A stretch of DNA of 64,000 bases from Pseudomonas guariconensis (GCF_015680235.1 NZ_JADLJL010000010.1:62001-126000); one strand, 5' to 3'; shown: positions 18,633-29,340, counted from the first letter of the stretch. Numbers and translations are program-made. Notes: generated from the letters alone by a model not told the origin.

Positions 18633-19136
18633 ATGCGCACTTTAATGATCGAGCCCTTGACCAAAGAAGCCTTCGCCCCGTTCGGTGACGTGATCGAAAC
18701 CGATGGCAGCGACCACTTCATGATCAACAACGGGTCGACCATGCGCTTCCACAAGCTCGCCACGGTCGAGACCGCCGAGCCCGAGGACAAAGCGATCATC
18801 AGCATCTTCCGCGCCGATGCCCTGGAGATGCCATTGACCGTACGCATGCTGGAACGCCATCCGCTGGGCAGCCAGGCTTTCATTCCGCTGCTCGGCAACC
18901 CCTTTCTGATCGTGGTCGCGCCAGTTGGCGATGCACCTGTATCAGGCTTGGTCCGAGCCTTCCGCAGTAACGGCAGGCAGGGCGTTAATTACCATCGCGG
19001 CGTCTGGCACCACCCGGTGCTGACGATCGAAAAGCGGGATGACTTCCTGGTGGTTGATCGCAGTGGTTCCGGCAACAACTGCGACGAGCATTACTTCACC
19101 GAGGAACAGATGCTGGTCCTCAATCCCCACCAATAA
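18633..19136 (+). CDS. allA: Ureidoglycolate lyase
   Basis: Splits ureidoglycolate into glyoxylate and urea. The 167-residue protein starts at the ATG at 18633 (MRTLMIEPLTKEAFAPFGDVI), since the longer upstream frame has no ribosome site. Characteristic family stretches are FAPFGDVIE, the GSQAFIPL motif, YHRGVWHHPVL and DRSGSGNNCDEH. It follows uraD directly. In many pseudomonads an allantoicase gene sits in this place; the 93-bp gap here is too short to hold one and contains only a small hairpin. Confidence 0.94.
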   Translation: MRTLMIEPLTKEAFAPFGDVIETDGSDHFMINNGSTMRFHKLATVETAEPEDKAIISIFRADALEMPLTVRMLERHPLGSQAFIPLLGNPFLIVVAPVGDAPVSGLVRAFRSNGRQGVNYHRGVWHHPVLTIEKRDDFLVVDRSGSGNNCDEHYFTEEQMLVLNPHQ

Positions 19137-19192
19137 GAAAAGGTCGGTCATCCAGGGTTCGCCCAGGCCGTGACCGGCAAGAGGTAAATACT

Positions 19193-20521
19193 GTGGAAGC
19201 ACACCTTCACGAATGGCTGAACCTGAGCATTCGCTGGGTTCACATGATCACCGGCGTCGCCTGGATCGGTGCCTCGTTCTACTTCGTCTGGCTGGAAAAC
19301 AACCTGAACCGGAGCAATCCGCGTGACGGGCTGTCGGGTGACCTTTGGGCCATCCACGGCGGTGGTATCTACCACCTGGAGAAGTACAAGCTGGCCCCGC
19401 CGAAGATGCCCGAGAACCTGCACTGGTTCAAATGGGAAGCCTACTTCACCTGGATGTCCGGTATCGCCCTGCTCTGCGTGGTGTTCTACTGGAACCCGAC
19501 CCTGTATCTGCTGGCACCTGGCAGCACCCTCAGCGGTGCCGAGGGCGTAGCCATCGGTATCGGCTCGCTGGTAGCAGGCTGGTTCATCTACGACTTCCTC
19601 TGCGACTCGCCCCTGGGCAAGCGCCCGGCCCTGCTTGGCGCCGTGCTGTTCGTCCTGATCATCGCTGCGTGCTTCGGCTTCAGCCTGGTATTCAGCGGCC
19701 GTGGTGCGTACCTGCACACCGGCGCGATCATCGGCACCATCATGGTCGGTAACGTGTTCCGCATCATCATGCCGGCCCAGCGCCAGCTGGTAGCGGCCAT
19801 CGAGAAGAACGAAACCCCAGACCCGGTCCTGCCGGCCAAGGGCCTGCTGCGTTCGCGCCACAACAACTACTTCACCCTGCCGGTGCTGTTCATCATGATC
19901 AGCAACCACTTCCCGAGCACCTACGGCAGCCAGTACAACTGGCTGATCCTGGCCGGGATCGCAGTGGCCGCGGTACTGATCCGTCACTACTTCAACACCC
20001 GTCACGACAGCAACAAATACGCCTGGACCCTGCCTGTCGGCGCCCTGGCGATGATTTGCCTGGCCTACGTGACCGGCCCGAAGCCGATGCCGACCGCACC
20101 TGAGCAAGCCGCGGCGAAGATCGAGTACCAGCCGCTGCCGGCGACCGCCATCGGTGGCAAGACCGCTGCCGAACAGCGCGCCGAAGAAGCCGCCAAGGCC
20201 GCCGAAGCGCCTGCCGCACCGGCCGAAGCACCTGCCCAGGCTACCGCCCAGGCCGCTCCCGGTGGTTTCGAGAAGATCCACACCGTCATCCAGGAACGCT
20301 GCACTGTGTGCCACTCGGCCAAGCCGACCAGCCCGCTGTTCAGCGCTGCACCAGGTGGCGTGATGTTCGACACCCCGCAGCAGATCCAGGCTCAGGCCGC
20401 GCGTATCCAGGCGCAGGCCGTCGCCAGCCAGATCATGCCGCTGGGCAACATCACCCAGATGACCCAGGAAGAACGCAACCTGGTCGGTGCCTGGATCGCC
20501 AAGGGCGCTCCGGTCAACTGA
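19193..20521 (+). CDS. puuD: Membrane-bound urate oxidase with C-terminal cytochrome c domain (PuuD family)
   Basis: Members of this family oxidise urate to 5-hydroxyisourate and pass electrons to the respiratory chain instead of making H2O2. The 442-residue protein starts with GTG. It has an N-terminal membrane domain of about eight spans (DUF989/urate oxidase N-terminal domain; HMITGVAWIGASFYFVWLENNL, DLWAIHGGGIYHLEKY). An Ala/Pro-rich linker spans about residues 328-357, and a c-type cytochrome has CTVCH at 370-374. The haem needs the ccm system, which is encoded later in this window. No soluble uricase is seen, so this is the likely urate oxidase of the pathway. Confidence 0.92.
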   Translation: MEAHLHEWLNLSIRWVHMITGVAWIGASFYFVWLENNLNRSNPRDGLSGDLWAIHGGGIYHLEKYKLAPPKMPENLHWFKWEAYFTWMSGIALLCVVFYWNPTLYLLAPGSTLSGAEGVAIGIGSLVAGWFIYDFLCDSPLGKRPALLGAVLFVLIIAACFGFSLVFSGRGAYLHTGAIIGTIMVGNVFRIIMPAQRQLVAAIEKNETPDPVLPAKGLLRSRHNNYFTLPVLFIMISNHFPSTYGSQYNWLILAGIAVAAVLIRHYFNTRHDSNKYAWTLPVGALAMICLAYVTGPKPMPTAPEQAAAKIEYQPLPATAIGGKTAAEQRAEEAAKAAEAPAAPAEAPAQATAQAAPGGFEKIHTVIQERCTVCHSAKPTSPLFSAAPGGVMFDTPQQIQAQAARIQAQAVASQIMPLGNITQMTQEERNLVGAWIAKGAPVN

Positions 20522-20580
20522 GTCGCGCGCTGTAACACACGTCAAGCTGTAAGTAGTACGTAGCTAGCATCGAGCTAGGA

Positions 20581-20624
20581 CTCCAGAGGGGAAACCCCGG
20601 GCTTTCGAGCCTGCCCCTCCGGAG
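20581..20624 (+). promoter_or_regulatory. Candidate attenuator in the leader of the urate/xanthine permease gene
   Basis: Two mutually exclusive hairpins share the segment 20588-20591. A short one is GGGG-AAA-CCCC (20588-20598). A longer one pairs CTCC-A-GAGGGG (20581-20591) with CCCCTC-C-GGAG (20614-20624). The leader between puuD and the permease is 148 nt. There is no U tract, so any control would not be classical intrinsic termination. Confidence 0.35.
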
Positions 20625-20669
20625 CCCGACGCTTGGATCCGAGAATAAAAACAAAACTCGAGGTGCTGC

Positions 20670-22022
20670 ATGTCCGAGTCCCGCAAGGCGTACATCCCCG
20701 TTGCGCCCCCACGACAGCCTCTGCCCCTGTTCCAACTGATCCTGGTGGGCCTGCAACATGTATTGCTGATGTACGGAGGCGCGATCGCCGTGCCTTTGAT
20801 CATCGGCCAGGCCGCCGGACTGTCTCGTGAAGAAGTTGCCTTCCTGATCAACGCCGACCTGCTGGTCGCAGGCGTTGCCACAATGGTTCAATCGTTCGGT
20901 ATCGGCCCCGTCGGCATTCGCATGCCAGTGATGATGGGGGCCAGCTTCGCTGCCGTCGGCAGCATGGTTGCCATGGCCGGCATGCCGGGCGTCGGCCTGC
21001 AGGGGATTTTCGGCGCGACCATCGCGGCCGGTTTCTTCGGCATGCTGATCGCGCCATTCATGTCCAAGGTGGTGCGGTTCTTCCCACCCCTGGTCACCGG
21101 TACCGTGATCACCTCGATCGGCCTGTCGCTATTCCCGGTCGCGGTCAACTGGGCCGGTGGTGGCCATGAGGCCGATACCTTCGGCTCGCCCATCTACCTG
21201 CTGGTTGCCGGCCTGGTACTGGCGGTGATCCTGCTGATCAACCGTTTCATGCGTGGTTTCTGGGTCAATGTCTCGGTACTGGTAGGCATGGGCCTGGGCT
21301 ACATCCTGGCCGGCTCGATCGGCATGGTCGACCTGTCCGGCCTGTCCGAGGCGCCATGGGTGCAGGTGGTCACGCCGCTGCACTTCGGCATGCCGACCTT
21401 CAGCCTGGCACCGATCCTGTCCATGTGCCTGGTGGTGGTGATCATCTTCGTGGAATCCACCGGCATGTTCCTCGCCCTGGGCAAGGTCACCGACCGCGAA
21501 GTCACCCCGGGCATGCTGCGTCGCGGCCTGATGTGCGATGCGGGGGCGTCGTTCGTCGCCGGCTTCTTCAATACCTTCACCCACTCCTCCTTCGCTCAGA
21601 ACATCGGCCTGGTGCAGATGACCGGGGTGCGTTGCCGCTATGTCACCATCGTGGCCGGCGCCTTGCTGATCCTGCTCAGCCTGCTGCCCAAGGCGGCCTT
21701 CCTGATCGCCTCGATCCCGCCTGCGGTACTGGGCGGCGCGTCCATCGCCATGTTCGGCATGGTCACCGCCACGGGTATCAAGATCCTCCAGGAAGCGGAC
21801 ATCTCCGACCGTCGCAACCAGCTGCTGGTCGCGGTCAGCGTCGGCTTCGGCCTGATCCCTGTGGTCCGTCCGGAGTTCTTCGCCCAGATGCCCCAGTGGA
21901 TGGAGCCCATCACCCACAGCGGCATCGCCATGGCCACGCTGAGCGCCCTGGTGTTGAACCTGTTGTTCAACATCCTTGGCGGTGCCGAGCGCGCCGTGCA
22001 CAACGCCGCCCATCAGCACTGA
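20670..22022 (+). CDS. NCS2 family urate/xanthine permease
   Basis: A 450-residue inner-membrane symporter of the NAT/NCS2 family. The NAT signature appears as HSSFAQNIGLVQMTGVRCRYV, and the conserved Glu of helix 8 in IIFVESTGMFLALG. The N-terminus has LILVGLQHVLLMYGGAIAVPLIIG, typical of the UacT/XanP/PucJ group that moves urate or xanthine. The hydrophobic profile supports about 14 membrane segments. Its position right after the urate oxidase PuuD favours urate as a substrate, but xanthine cannot be excluded. It is followed by an 8-bp stem-loop (22028-22049) that may end the transcript. Confidence 0.93.
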   Translation: MSESRKAYIPVAPPRQPLPLFQLILVGLQHVLLMYGGAIAVPLIIGQAAGLSREEVAFLINADLLVAGVATMVQSFGIGPVGIRMPVMMGASFAAVGSMVAMAGMPGVGLQGIFGATIAAGFFGMLIAPFMSKVVRFFPPLVTGTVITSIGLSLFPVAVNWAGGGHEADTFGSPIYLLVAGLVLAVILLINRFMRGFWVNVSVLVGMGLGYILAGSIGMVDLSGLSEAPWVQVVTPLHFGMPTFSLAPILSMCLVVVIIFVESTGMFLALGKVTDREVTPGMLRRGLMCDAGASFVAGFFNTFTHSSFAQNIGLVQMTGVRCRYVTIVAGALLILLSLLPKAAFLIASIPPAVLGGASIAMFGMVTATGIKILQEADISDRRNQLLVAVSVGFGLIPVVRPEFFAQMPQWMEPITHSGIAMATLSALVLNLLFNILGGAERAVHNAAHQH

Positions 22023-22027
22023 GTGGT

Positions 22028-22049
22028 CGGGCGGCAACATCGCCGCCCG
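22028..22049 (+). terminator. Stem-loop after the NCS2 permease gene
   Basis: CGGGCGGC (22028-22035) pairs with GCCGCCCG (22042-22049) around AACATC, 5 bases past the stop. No clear T run follows, so it is only a possible terminator. A second palindrome GGCCCACGCGCGTGGGCC lies at about 22080-22097. Confidence 0.4.
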
Positions 22050-22157
22050 GCTCTTCCCCGCAGTAACCGCAACACCGTCGGCCCACGCGCGTGGGCCGTA
22101 CGGGGCGCCTGCGCGCCGAAAAAACCACAAACAAGAACAAGAACCGGGAATCACAAC

Positions 22158-22943
22158 ATGAAGCGCATCACCTCGTCCCTGTTGCTGGGCAGCAGCCTGC
22201 TGGCCACCCTCCCCGCCGTCGCGGGCGACTTGTTGGAGTGGCACGGCGAAAGCCTGACGTACCTGTACGGCAAAGACTTCAAGGTAAACCCAGGCATCCA
22301 GCAGACAGTGACGTTCGAACACGCCAACCGATGGAAATACGGCGACACCTTCCTGTTCATCGACAAGACCTTCTACAACGGCCAGGCCGATGCCACCAAA
22401 GGCCCGACCACCTACTACGGTGAGTTCAGCCCACGTCTGTCGTTCGGCAAGATCTTCAACCGCAAGCTCGAGTTCGGCCCGATCAAGGACGTACTGCTGG
22501 CCATGACCTACGAGCGCGGCGAAGGCGACAACGAGGCCTACCTGATCGGCCCCGGCTTCAGCCTGGCAGTACCGGGCTTCAACTATTTCAACCTGAACTT
22601 CTACTGGCGCAATACCGAGGGCAGCCGCCCCGGAGATGATGTCTGGCAGATCACCCCGAACTGGTCCTACACCATTCCTGTCGGTAAATCCGACATCCTC
22701 ATCGATGGCTACATCGACTGGGTGGTGGACAACGACCAGACCCGCCGTGGCACCTACCACTCCAACCTGCAGTTCAACCCCCAGGTCAAGTACGACCTGG
22801 GCAAGGCCTTGAACTGGGGTGCCAAGCAGCTCTATGTGGGTATCGAATACAGCTATTGGAAGGACAAGTACGGCATCGACAGCCAAGGCAATATCGACAG
22901 CAACCAGAGCGTAACCAGTGCCTTGGTGAAAGTTCATTTCTAA
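22158..22943 (+). CDS. Tsx-like nucleoside-specific outer-membrane channel, first of a tandem pair
   Basis: A 261-residue protein with a 22-residue signal peptide (MKRITSSLLLGSSLLATLPAVAG) and alternating aromatic beta strands ending in a C-terminal Phe (VKVHF), as expected for an outer-membrane barrel. DLLEWHGESLTYLYGKDFKVNP and the repeated Tyr/Trp strands place it in the Tsx-like channel family, which carries nucleosides and related bases across the outer membrane. It shares most of its sequence with the next gene. The location beside purine permeases suggests uptake of purines or nucleosides. Confidence 0.88.
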   Translation: MKRITSSLLLGSSLLATLPAVAGDLLEWHGESLTYLYGKDFKVNPGIQQTVTFEHANRWKYGDTFLFIDKTFYNGQADATKGPTTYYGEFSPRLSFGKIFNRKLEFGPIKDVLLAMTYERGEGDNEAYLIGPGFSLAVPGFNYFNLNFYWRNTEGSRPGDDVWQITPNWSYTIPVGKSDILIDGYIDWVVDNDQTRRGTYHSNLQFNPQVKYDLGKALNWGAKQLYVGIEYSYWKDKYGIDSQGNIDSNQSVTSALVKVHF

Positions 22944-22946
22944 AAG

Positions 22947-22962
22947 TTGACTGAAAGATCAA
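22947..22962. promoter_or_regulatory. 16-bp inverted repeat in the gap before the second Tsx-like gene
   Basis: TTGACTGAAAGATCAA, three bases after the first Tsx-like stop, matches YTGACY-N4-RRTCAR. It is the first of three such sites in a 352-bp gap that otherwise holds hairpins (22979-23007 and 23041-23060) but no gene. Confidence 0.5.
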
Positions 22963-23040
22963 GTTTTGTGCCATAGTGCGCCAGGACGGAGCACTTGAGG
23001 CCTGGCGCGCAAGTGAGTAATCTGCGCGCCCCCTCGATCA

Positions 23041-23060
23041 GGGCAGGAAGGATCCTGCCC
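23041..23060 (+). terminator. Stem-loop between the two Tsx-like genes
   Basis: GGGCAGGA-AGGA-TCCTGCCC, an 8-bp perfect stem with 4-base loop followed by GCGTTT. It may terminate the upstream transcript. Confidence 0.45.
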
Positions 23061-23067
23061 GCGTTTC

Positions 23068-23083
23068 CTGACCGCTCAGTCAA
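23068..23083. promoter_or_regulatory. 16-bp inverted repeat before the second Tsx-like gene
   Basis: CTGACCGCTCAGTCAA, matching the xdhA-type operator pattern, 213 bp before the second Tsx-like start. Confidence 0.5.
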
Positions 23084-23224
23084 TGAATTCGGGCGGTTGG
23101 CCAACGTGTTGCCAGCCTGAAATACCCTTTTCATCCGTTCAGAACGAAGTCGAGCAGGATGGTTGTGACCAACCCGGAAAGTTGGCGCAGCTCTTGCCAA
23201 ACAGCTGTGGCCAATCGAAAAAAG

Positions 23225-23240
23225 CTGACTCGAAAGACAA
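23225..23240. promoter_or_regulatory. 16-bp inverted repeat close to the second Tsx-like gene
   Basis: CTGACTCGAAAGACAA, one mismatch in the right arm of the xdhA-type pattern, 56 bp before the start, a position fit for direct control of the promoter. Confidence 0.45.
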
Positions 23241-23295
23241 GAATAGCGCCAAAGAGCGCTGACAACAGATCTGACTCAAGGGAGCGACCTTCGCA

Positions 23296-24078
23296 ATGCG
23301 TACCATCAACAGCCTGATACTCGCCGGCGGCCTGCTGGCATCCGGAGCCACGTTCGCCGGCGATCTTCTGCAATGGCAGAACAACAGCCTCACCTACCTG
23401 TGGGGCAAGAACTTCAAGGTGAACCCGGAAACCCAGCAGACCTTCACCTTCGAGCACGCCGATGGCTGGAAGTACGGGGACAACTTCATCTTCTTCGACA
23501 AGATCTTCTACCAGGGCAAGAAAGACGCCAGCAACGGCCCGAACACCTACTACGGCGAAATCAGCCCGCGGTTGTCGTTCGGCAAGATCTTCGACCAGAA
23601 GCTCTCGTTCGGCCCGGTCAAGGACGTGCTGTTGGCCATGACCTATGAGTTCGGCGAAGGCGATACCGAGGCCTACCTGATCGGCCCAGGTTTCGATCTG
23701 GATATCCCAGGCTTCGACTACTTCCAGCTGAACTTCTACCAGCGCACCACTGACGGTAGCCGCCCCGGTGATAACGTCTGGCAGATCACCCCCGTGTGGT
23801 CCTACACCCTGCCGGTGGGCTCGTCCGACATCCTGATCGACGGTTTCATGGATTGGGTGGTGGACAACGACGAGAACCGCCGCGGCACCTACCAGGCCAA
23901 CTTGCACTTCAATCCACAGGTGAAATACGACCTGGGCAAGGCGCTGAAGATTGGCCAGAAGCAGTTGTACGTGGGTATCGAGTATGACTACTGGAAGAAC
24001 AAGTACGGCATCAAGGACAGCGATGCGTTCACCACCGACCAGAACACCATGAGCTTCCTGCTCAAGTATCACTTCTGA
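23296..24078 (+). CDS. Tsx-like nucleoside-specific outer-membrane channel, second of a tandem pair
   Basis: A 260-residue paralogue of the preceding gene, alignable over its whole length. It has a signal peptide of about 22 residues (SLILAGGLLASGATFAG), the shared DLLQWQNNSLTYLWGKNFKVNP start of the barrel, and the C-terminal Phe after KYH. Most differences lie in the loop facing residues 100-130 and the last 20 residues. It has its own promoter gap with three operator-like sites, so the two channels may respond to different signals. Substrate is not readable from sequence; purine nucleosides or bases are likely from context. Confidence 0.88.
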   Translation: MRTINSLILAGGLLASGATFAGDLLQWQNNSLTYLWGKNFKVNPETQQTFTFEHADGWKYGDNFIFFDKIFYQGKKDASNGPNTYYGEISPRLSFGKIFDQKLSFGPVKDVLLAMTYEFGEGDTEAYLIGPGFDLDIPGFDYFQLNFYQRTTDGSRPGDNVWQITPVWSYTLPVGSSDILIDGFMDWVVDNDENRRGTYQANLHFNPQVKYDLGKALKIGQKQLYVGIEYDYWKNKYGIKDSDAFTTDQNTMSFLLKYHF

Positions 24079-24103
24079 CGGTGTACGGGGGCTGCTGCGC
24101 AGC

Positions 24104-24232
24104 CCTTTCGCGGCGCAAGGCCGCTCCTACAGAGGGTGGAGCTGCTGCGCAAGGCCGCTCCTACAGGCGGGAGTGGCCTGTATTTGTGGGAGCGGGCTTG
24201 TCCCGCGATCCGGGGCTTGCCCCGGCCATCCC
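24104..24232. repeat. REP cluster
   Basis: Three REP-type units (two GGCGCAAGGCCGCTCCTACAG and one GGGAGCGGGCTTGTCCCGCGAT) between the convergent ends of the second Tsx-like gene and the DUF808 gene. Confidence 0.8.
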
Positions 24233-24238
24233 CCGCAG

Positions 24239-25153
<915 letters not shown>

Positions 25154-25283
25154 GTTTGCCTGTTTCCAATGGGTTGAATGGGCCGAAGTCTAGCCCAAAG
25201 CGGCTGCCTTGAGCGCCCGACAAGGCGGGTGCTACCATGCCGGACCCTCTTTAGAGGTGGCCAGACAAAGGAAGATTCCCGAC

Positions 25284-25895
25284 ATGAGCACCATTCGCGA
25301 GCGCAACAAGGAGCTGATCCTGCGCGCGGCCAGCGAAGAATTCGCCGACAAGGGCTTCGCCGCCACCAAGACCAGCGACATCGCCGCCAAGGCGGGCCTG
25401 CCCAAGCCGAACGTGTACTACTACTTCAAATCCAAGGACAACCTCTACCGCGAGGTCCTGGAAAGCATCATCGCGCCGATCATGCAGGCCTCCACGCCAT
25501 TCAACGCCGACGGCGACCCCAAGGAGGTGCTCAGCGGCTACATCCGCTCGAAGATCCGCATCTCCCGTGACCTGCCCCATGCGTCCAAGGTGTTCGCCAG
25601 CGAGATCATGCACGGCGCCCCGCACCTGTCGCCCAGCCAGGTGCAGCAGCTCAACGAACAGGCGCGGCACAACATCGAGTGCATCCAGCGCTGGATCGAG
25701 CGCAAGCAGATCGCCCCGGTCGACCCACACCACCTGATGTTCAGCATCTGGGCGGCGACCCAGACCTACGCTGACTTCGACTGGCAGATCTCGGTGATCA
25801 CCGGCAAGGCCAAGCTGTCCGACACCGATTACGAAGCCGCGGCCGAGACCATCATCCGCCTGGTGCTCAAGGGCTGCGAGCCCGAGGCTGCCTAA
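25284..25895 (+). CDS. TetR-family regulator, RutR/YcdC-like
   Basis: A 203-residue TetR regulator starting at the ATG at 25284 (MSTIRERNKELILRAASEEFADKGF), with GGAAG upstream. The helix-turn-helix lies at about residues 25-50 (TKTSDIAAKAGLPKPNVYYYFKSKDNLYREVL). The C-terminal part (FASEIMHGAPHLSPS) resembles RutR, which senses uracil or thymine and controls pyrimidine and purine degradation in enterobacteria. A role in nucleobase control fits the neighbourhood but the ligand is not shown. It is divergent from the DUF808 gene and followed by a REP pair. Confidence 0.88.
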   Translation: MSTIRERNKELILRAASEEFADKGFAATKTSDIAAKAGLPKPNVYYYFKSKDNLYREVLESIIAPIMQASTPFNADGDPKEVLSGYIRSKIRISRDLPHASKVFASEIMHGAPHLSPSQVQQLNEQARHNIECIQRWIERKQIAPVDPHHLMFSIWAATQTYADFDWQISVITGKAKLSDTDYEAAAETIIRLVLKGCEPEAA

Positions 25896-25900
25896 TAGAC

Positions 25901-25987
25901 CCAATCGCCGGCAAGCCGGCTCCCACAGGTACTCCACTGACAGTGAATTCAGTGCGATACCTGTATGAGCCGGCTTGCCGGCGATTG
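25901..25987. repeat. REP pair, GCCGGCAAGCCGGCTCCCAC type
   Basis: Inverted units CAATCGCCGGCAAGCCGGCTC and GAGCCGGCTTGCCGGCGATTG flank a 40-base spacer. They lie between the convergent ends of the TetR gene and the GlcG-like gene. Confidence 0.88.
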
Positions 25988-26009
25988 AACCATTACAGTC
26001 AATCCAGAA

Positions 26010-26450
26010 TCAGGCGGCGACCCCAGCATCCGCCGTCAGCCCCACCTCTTCGATCGCACTGATCGCGCACTGCTCGTCGATATCCGACGTATCACCGCTG
26101 ATCCCTACCGCACCCAATACCTTGCCGTCCTGATCGCGAATCAGGACACCACCCGGCGCCGGCACCACCGGACGCTCGCCCAGGCCGTTGAGCGCCGCGA
26201 AGAACGCCGGCCGTTGTTGCGAATCCAGCGCCAGCAGGCGCGAACCCTTGCCCAGGGCGACAGCCCCCCAGGCCTTGCCCATGGCCACCTGCGGGCGCAG
26301 CAAGCTGGCGCCGTCCTCGCGCTGCAGCGTGAGCAGATGCCCACCGGCATCCAGTACCGCCACCGTCAAGGGGGCGGCGTTGATCTTGCGGCCTGCGTCC
26401 AGCGCGGCGTTCACCAGGCTGACGGCGACTTTCAGGGTCAATGCGTTCAT
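26010..26450 (-). CDS. GlcG/HbpS family protein
   Basis: A 146-residue protein of the GlcG/HbpS (DUF336) family. It shows LTVAVLDAGGHLLTLQREDGASLLRPQVAMGKAWGAVALGKGSR and PGGVLIRDQDGKVLGAVGISGDTSDIDEQCA. Family members often sit beside glycolate or glyoxylate genes, but their role is poorly defined; some bind haem. The start is the ATG at 26450 with GGAAAGG upstream, and longer frames upstream cross the promoter gap. It is divergent from gcl. Both sides of the gap carry an identical TTGTATACAA palindrome, so the two genes are probably co-regulated. Confidence 0.88.
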   Translation of the reverse strand: MNALTLKVAVSLVNAALDAGRKINAAPLTVAVLDAGGHLLTLQREDGASLLRPQVAMGKAWGAVALGKGSRLLALDSQQRPAFFAALNGLGERPVVPAPGGVLIRDQDGKVLGAVGISGDTSDIDEQCAISAIEEVGLTADAGVAA

Positions 26451-26531
26451 GGAAAGGTCCTCTTCTTGTTGTGAGAAGCCCTGAGGGCAGTTGAAAACCG
26501 ATACGACAATAGAACACAACGGCCAGATTTT

Positions 26532-26541
26532 TTGTATACAA
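26532..26541. promoter_or_regulatory. TTGTATACAA palindrome before the GlcG-like gene
   Basis: Perfect 10-bp palindrome, 82 bp upstream of the GlcG-like start. It is the left member of a pair in the divergent gap and lies exactly 140 bp from the gcl-proximal copy. Confidence 0.6.
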
Positions 26542-26671
26542 TATTTTCAGACTATCGTGCACGATCAGACGAAATGCCGTTTTCATAGGCTTCCCGACGA
26601 AAGCCACCTCCACAGATGAAAATGGATTGACCTAAGGCGCCGAGCGTGAATACACTCTGTCGCAAAGCAAG

Positions 26672-26681
26672 TTGTATACAA
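26672..26681. promoter_or_regulatory. TTGTATACAA palindrome before gcl
   Basis: Perfect 10-bp palindrome, 26 bp before the gcl start, a location that would block the promoter or early transcription when bound. Confidence 0.62.
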
Positions 26682-26706
26682 TTACAAAATCGATGAGGCA
26701 CAAACC

Positions 26707-28482
26707 ATGAGCAAAATGAGAGCAATCGATGCAGCCGTTCTGGTCATGCGCCGTGAAGGTGTAGATACCGCGTTCGGCATCCCGGGGGCTGCCATCAACC
26801 CGCTGTACTCGGCCCTTAAGAAAGTCGGTGGCATCGATCACGTCCTCGCTCGCCACGTCGAAGGCGCTTCCCACATGGCCGAGGGTTACACCCGCGCCAA
26901 CCCGGGCAATATCGGTGTGTGCATCGGCACCTCCGGCCCAGCCGGCACCGACATGGTCACCGGTCTGTACAGCGCTTCGGCCGACTCCATCCCAATTCTC
27001 TGCATCACCGGCCAAGCCCCTCGTGCTCGCCTGCACAAGGAAGACTTCCAGGCCGTTGACATCACCAACATCGTCAAGCCAGTCACCAAGTGGGCCACCA
27101 CTGTCCTGGAACCGGGCCAGGTGCCCTACGCGTTCCAGAAGGCCTTCTACGAAATGCGCACCGGCCGCCCAGGCCCTGTGCTGATCGACCTGCCGTTCGA
27201 CGTGCAGATGGCCGAAATCGAATTCGACATCGACGCCTACGAGCCGCTGCCGGTGCACAAGCCAGCCGCCAACCGTGTCCAGGCTGAAAAAGCCCTGGCC
27301 ATGCTCAACGAAGCCGAGCGTCCGCTGATCGTTTCCGGCGGCGGCGTGATCAACGCCGATGCCAGTGAGAAATTGGTCGAGTTCGCCGAACTGACCGGCG
27401 TACCGGTCATCCCGACCCTGATGGGCTGGGGCACCATCCCGGACGATCACCCGCAGATGGTCGGCATGGTTGGTCTGCAGACTTCGCACCGCTACGGCAA
27501 CGCCACCCTGCTCAAGTCCGACTTGGTATTCGGTATCGGTAACCGTTGGGCCAACCGCCACACCGGCTCCGTCGACGTCTACACCGAAGGCCGCAAGTTC
27601 GTTCACGTGGATATCGAACCCACCCAGATCGGCCGTGTGTTCACCCCGGACCTGGGTATCGTTTCCGACGCAGGCGCCGCACTGGATGCGTTCCTGGAAG
27701 TGGCCCGTGAGTGGAAAGCCGCCGGCAAGCTCAAGTGCCGCCGCGAGTGGCTGGAAGACTGCCAGCAGCGCAAGTCGAGCCTGCAGCGCAAGACCCACTT
27801 CGACAACGTGCCGGTCAAGCCGCAGCGCGTGTATGAAGAAATGAACCAGGTCTTCGGCAAGGACACCTGCTACGTTAGCACCATCGGTCTGTCGCAGATC
27901 GCCGGCGCCCAGTTCCTGCATGTGTACAAGCCACGCCACTGGATCAACTGCGGCCAGGCCGGCCCGCTGGGCTGGACCATTCCGGCTGCCCTGGGCGTGG
28001 TCAAGGCCGACCCCAAGCGCAAGGTCGTCGCGCTGTCCGGTGACTACGACTTCCAGTTCATGATCGAAGAGCTGGCCGTGGGTGCGCAGTTCAACCTGCC
28101 GTACGTCCACGTGCTGGTGAACAACGCCTACCTCGGCCTGATCCGCCAGGCCCAGCGTGGCTTCGACATGGATTACTGTGTACAACTGGCGTTCGAGAAC
28201 ATCAACGCCACCGAAGCCAACAACTACGGCGTCGATCACGTGGCCGTGGTCGAGGGCCTGGGCTGCAAGGCTCTGCGTGTGTTCGAACCGGCTGAAATCG
28301 CCCCTGCCCTGCTCAAGGCGCAGAAGATGGCCGAAGAGTTCCGCGTACCGGTGGTGGTCGAGGTGATCCTCGAGCGCGTGACCAACATTTCCATGGGTAC
28401 CGAGATCAACGCGGTTAACGAGTTCGAAGACCTCGCCCTGGTCGGCAACGACGCGCCTACCGCGATCTCGATGCTGGACTGA
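26707..28482 (+). CDS. gcl: Glyoxylate carboligase
   Basis: A thiamine-diphosphate enzyme that condenses two glyoxylates to tartronate semialdehyde and CO2. The 591 residues match the family length. The N-terminal segment [16 protein letters not shown] carries V51, the family-specific residue in place of the usual catalytic Glu. The C-terminal TPP site shows [15 protein letters not shown] with [15 protein letters not shown]. It is the entry point of the glycerate pathway and takes glyoxylate made by AllA. It begins the run gcl-hyi-glxR-(terminator)-ttuD-pyk. Confidence 0.97.
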   Translation: MSKMRAIDAAVLVMRREGVDTAFGIPGAAINPLYSALKKVGGIDHVLARHVEGASHMAEGYTRANPGNIGVCIGTSGPAGTDMVTGLYSASADSIPILCITGQAPRARLHKEDFQAVDITNIVKPVTKWATTVLEPGQVPYAFQKAFYEMRTGRPGPVLIDLPFDVQMAEIEFDIDAYEPLPVHKPAANRVQAEKALAMLNEAERPLIVSGGGVINADASEKLVEFAELTGVPVIPTLMGWGTIPDDHPQMVGMVGLQTSHRYGNATLLKSDLVFGIGNRWANRHTGSVDVYTEGRKFVHVDIEPTQIGRVFTPDLGIVSDAGAALDAFLEVAREWKAAGKLKCRREWLEDCQQRKSSLQRKTHFDNVPVKPQRVYEEMNQVFGKDTCYVSTIGLSQIAGAQFLHVYKPRHWINCGQAGPLGWTIPAALGVVKADPKRKVVALSGDYDFQFMIEELAVGAQFNLPYVHVLVNNAYLGLIRQAQRGFDMDYCVQLAFENINATEANNYGVDHVAVVEGLGCKALRVFEPAEIAPALLKAQKMAEEFRVPVVVEVILERVTNISMGTEINAVNEFEDLALVGNDAPTAISMLD

Positions 28483-28491
28483 CCGCCTGAC

Positions 28492-28517
28492 GCCCCCGCG
28501 CCGGCTGTGCCGGGGGC
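28492..28517 (+). promoter_or_regulatory. Hairpin between gcl and hyi
   Basis: GCCCCCG (28492-28498) pairs with CGGGGGC (28511-28517), ending 14 bases before the hyi ribosome-binding site AAGGAG. It may tune hyi expression or protect gcl RNA. Confidence 0.4.
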
Positions 28518-28539
28518 CTTCATCTGCAAGGAGACAACC

Positions 28540-29322
<783 letters not shown>

Positions 29323-29340
29323 CGATCGGACACCGACCTG

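Noticed and set aside
20522..20669. Purine riboswitch before the NCS2 permease
   Set aside because: The conserved core and three-way junction of the purine aptamer are not visible; only simple alternative hairpins are present.
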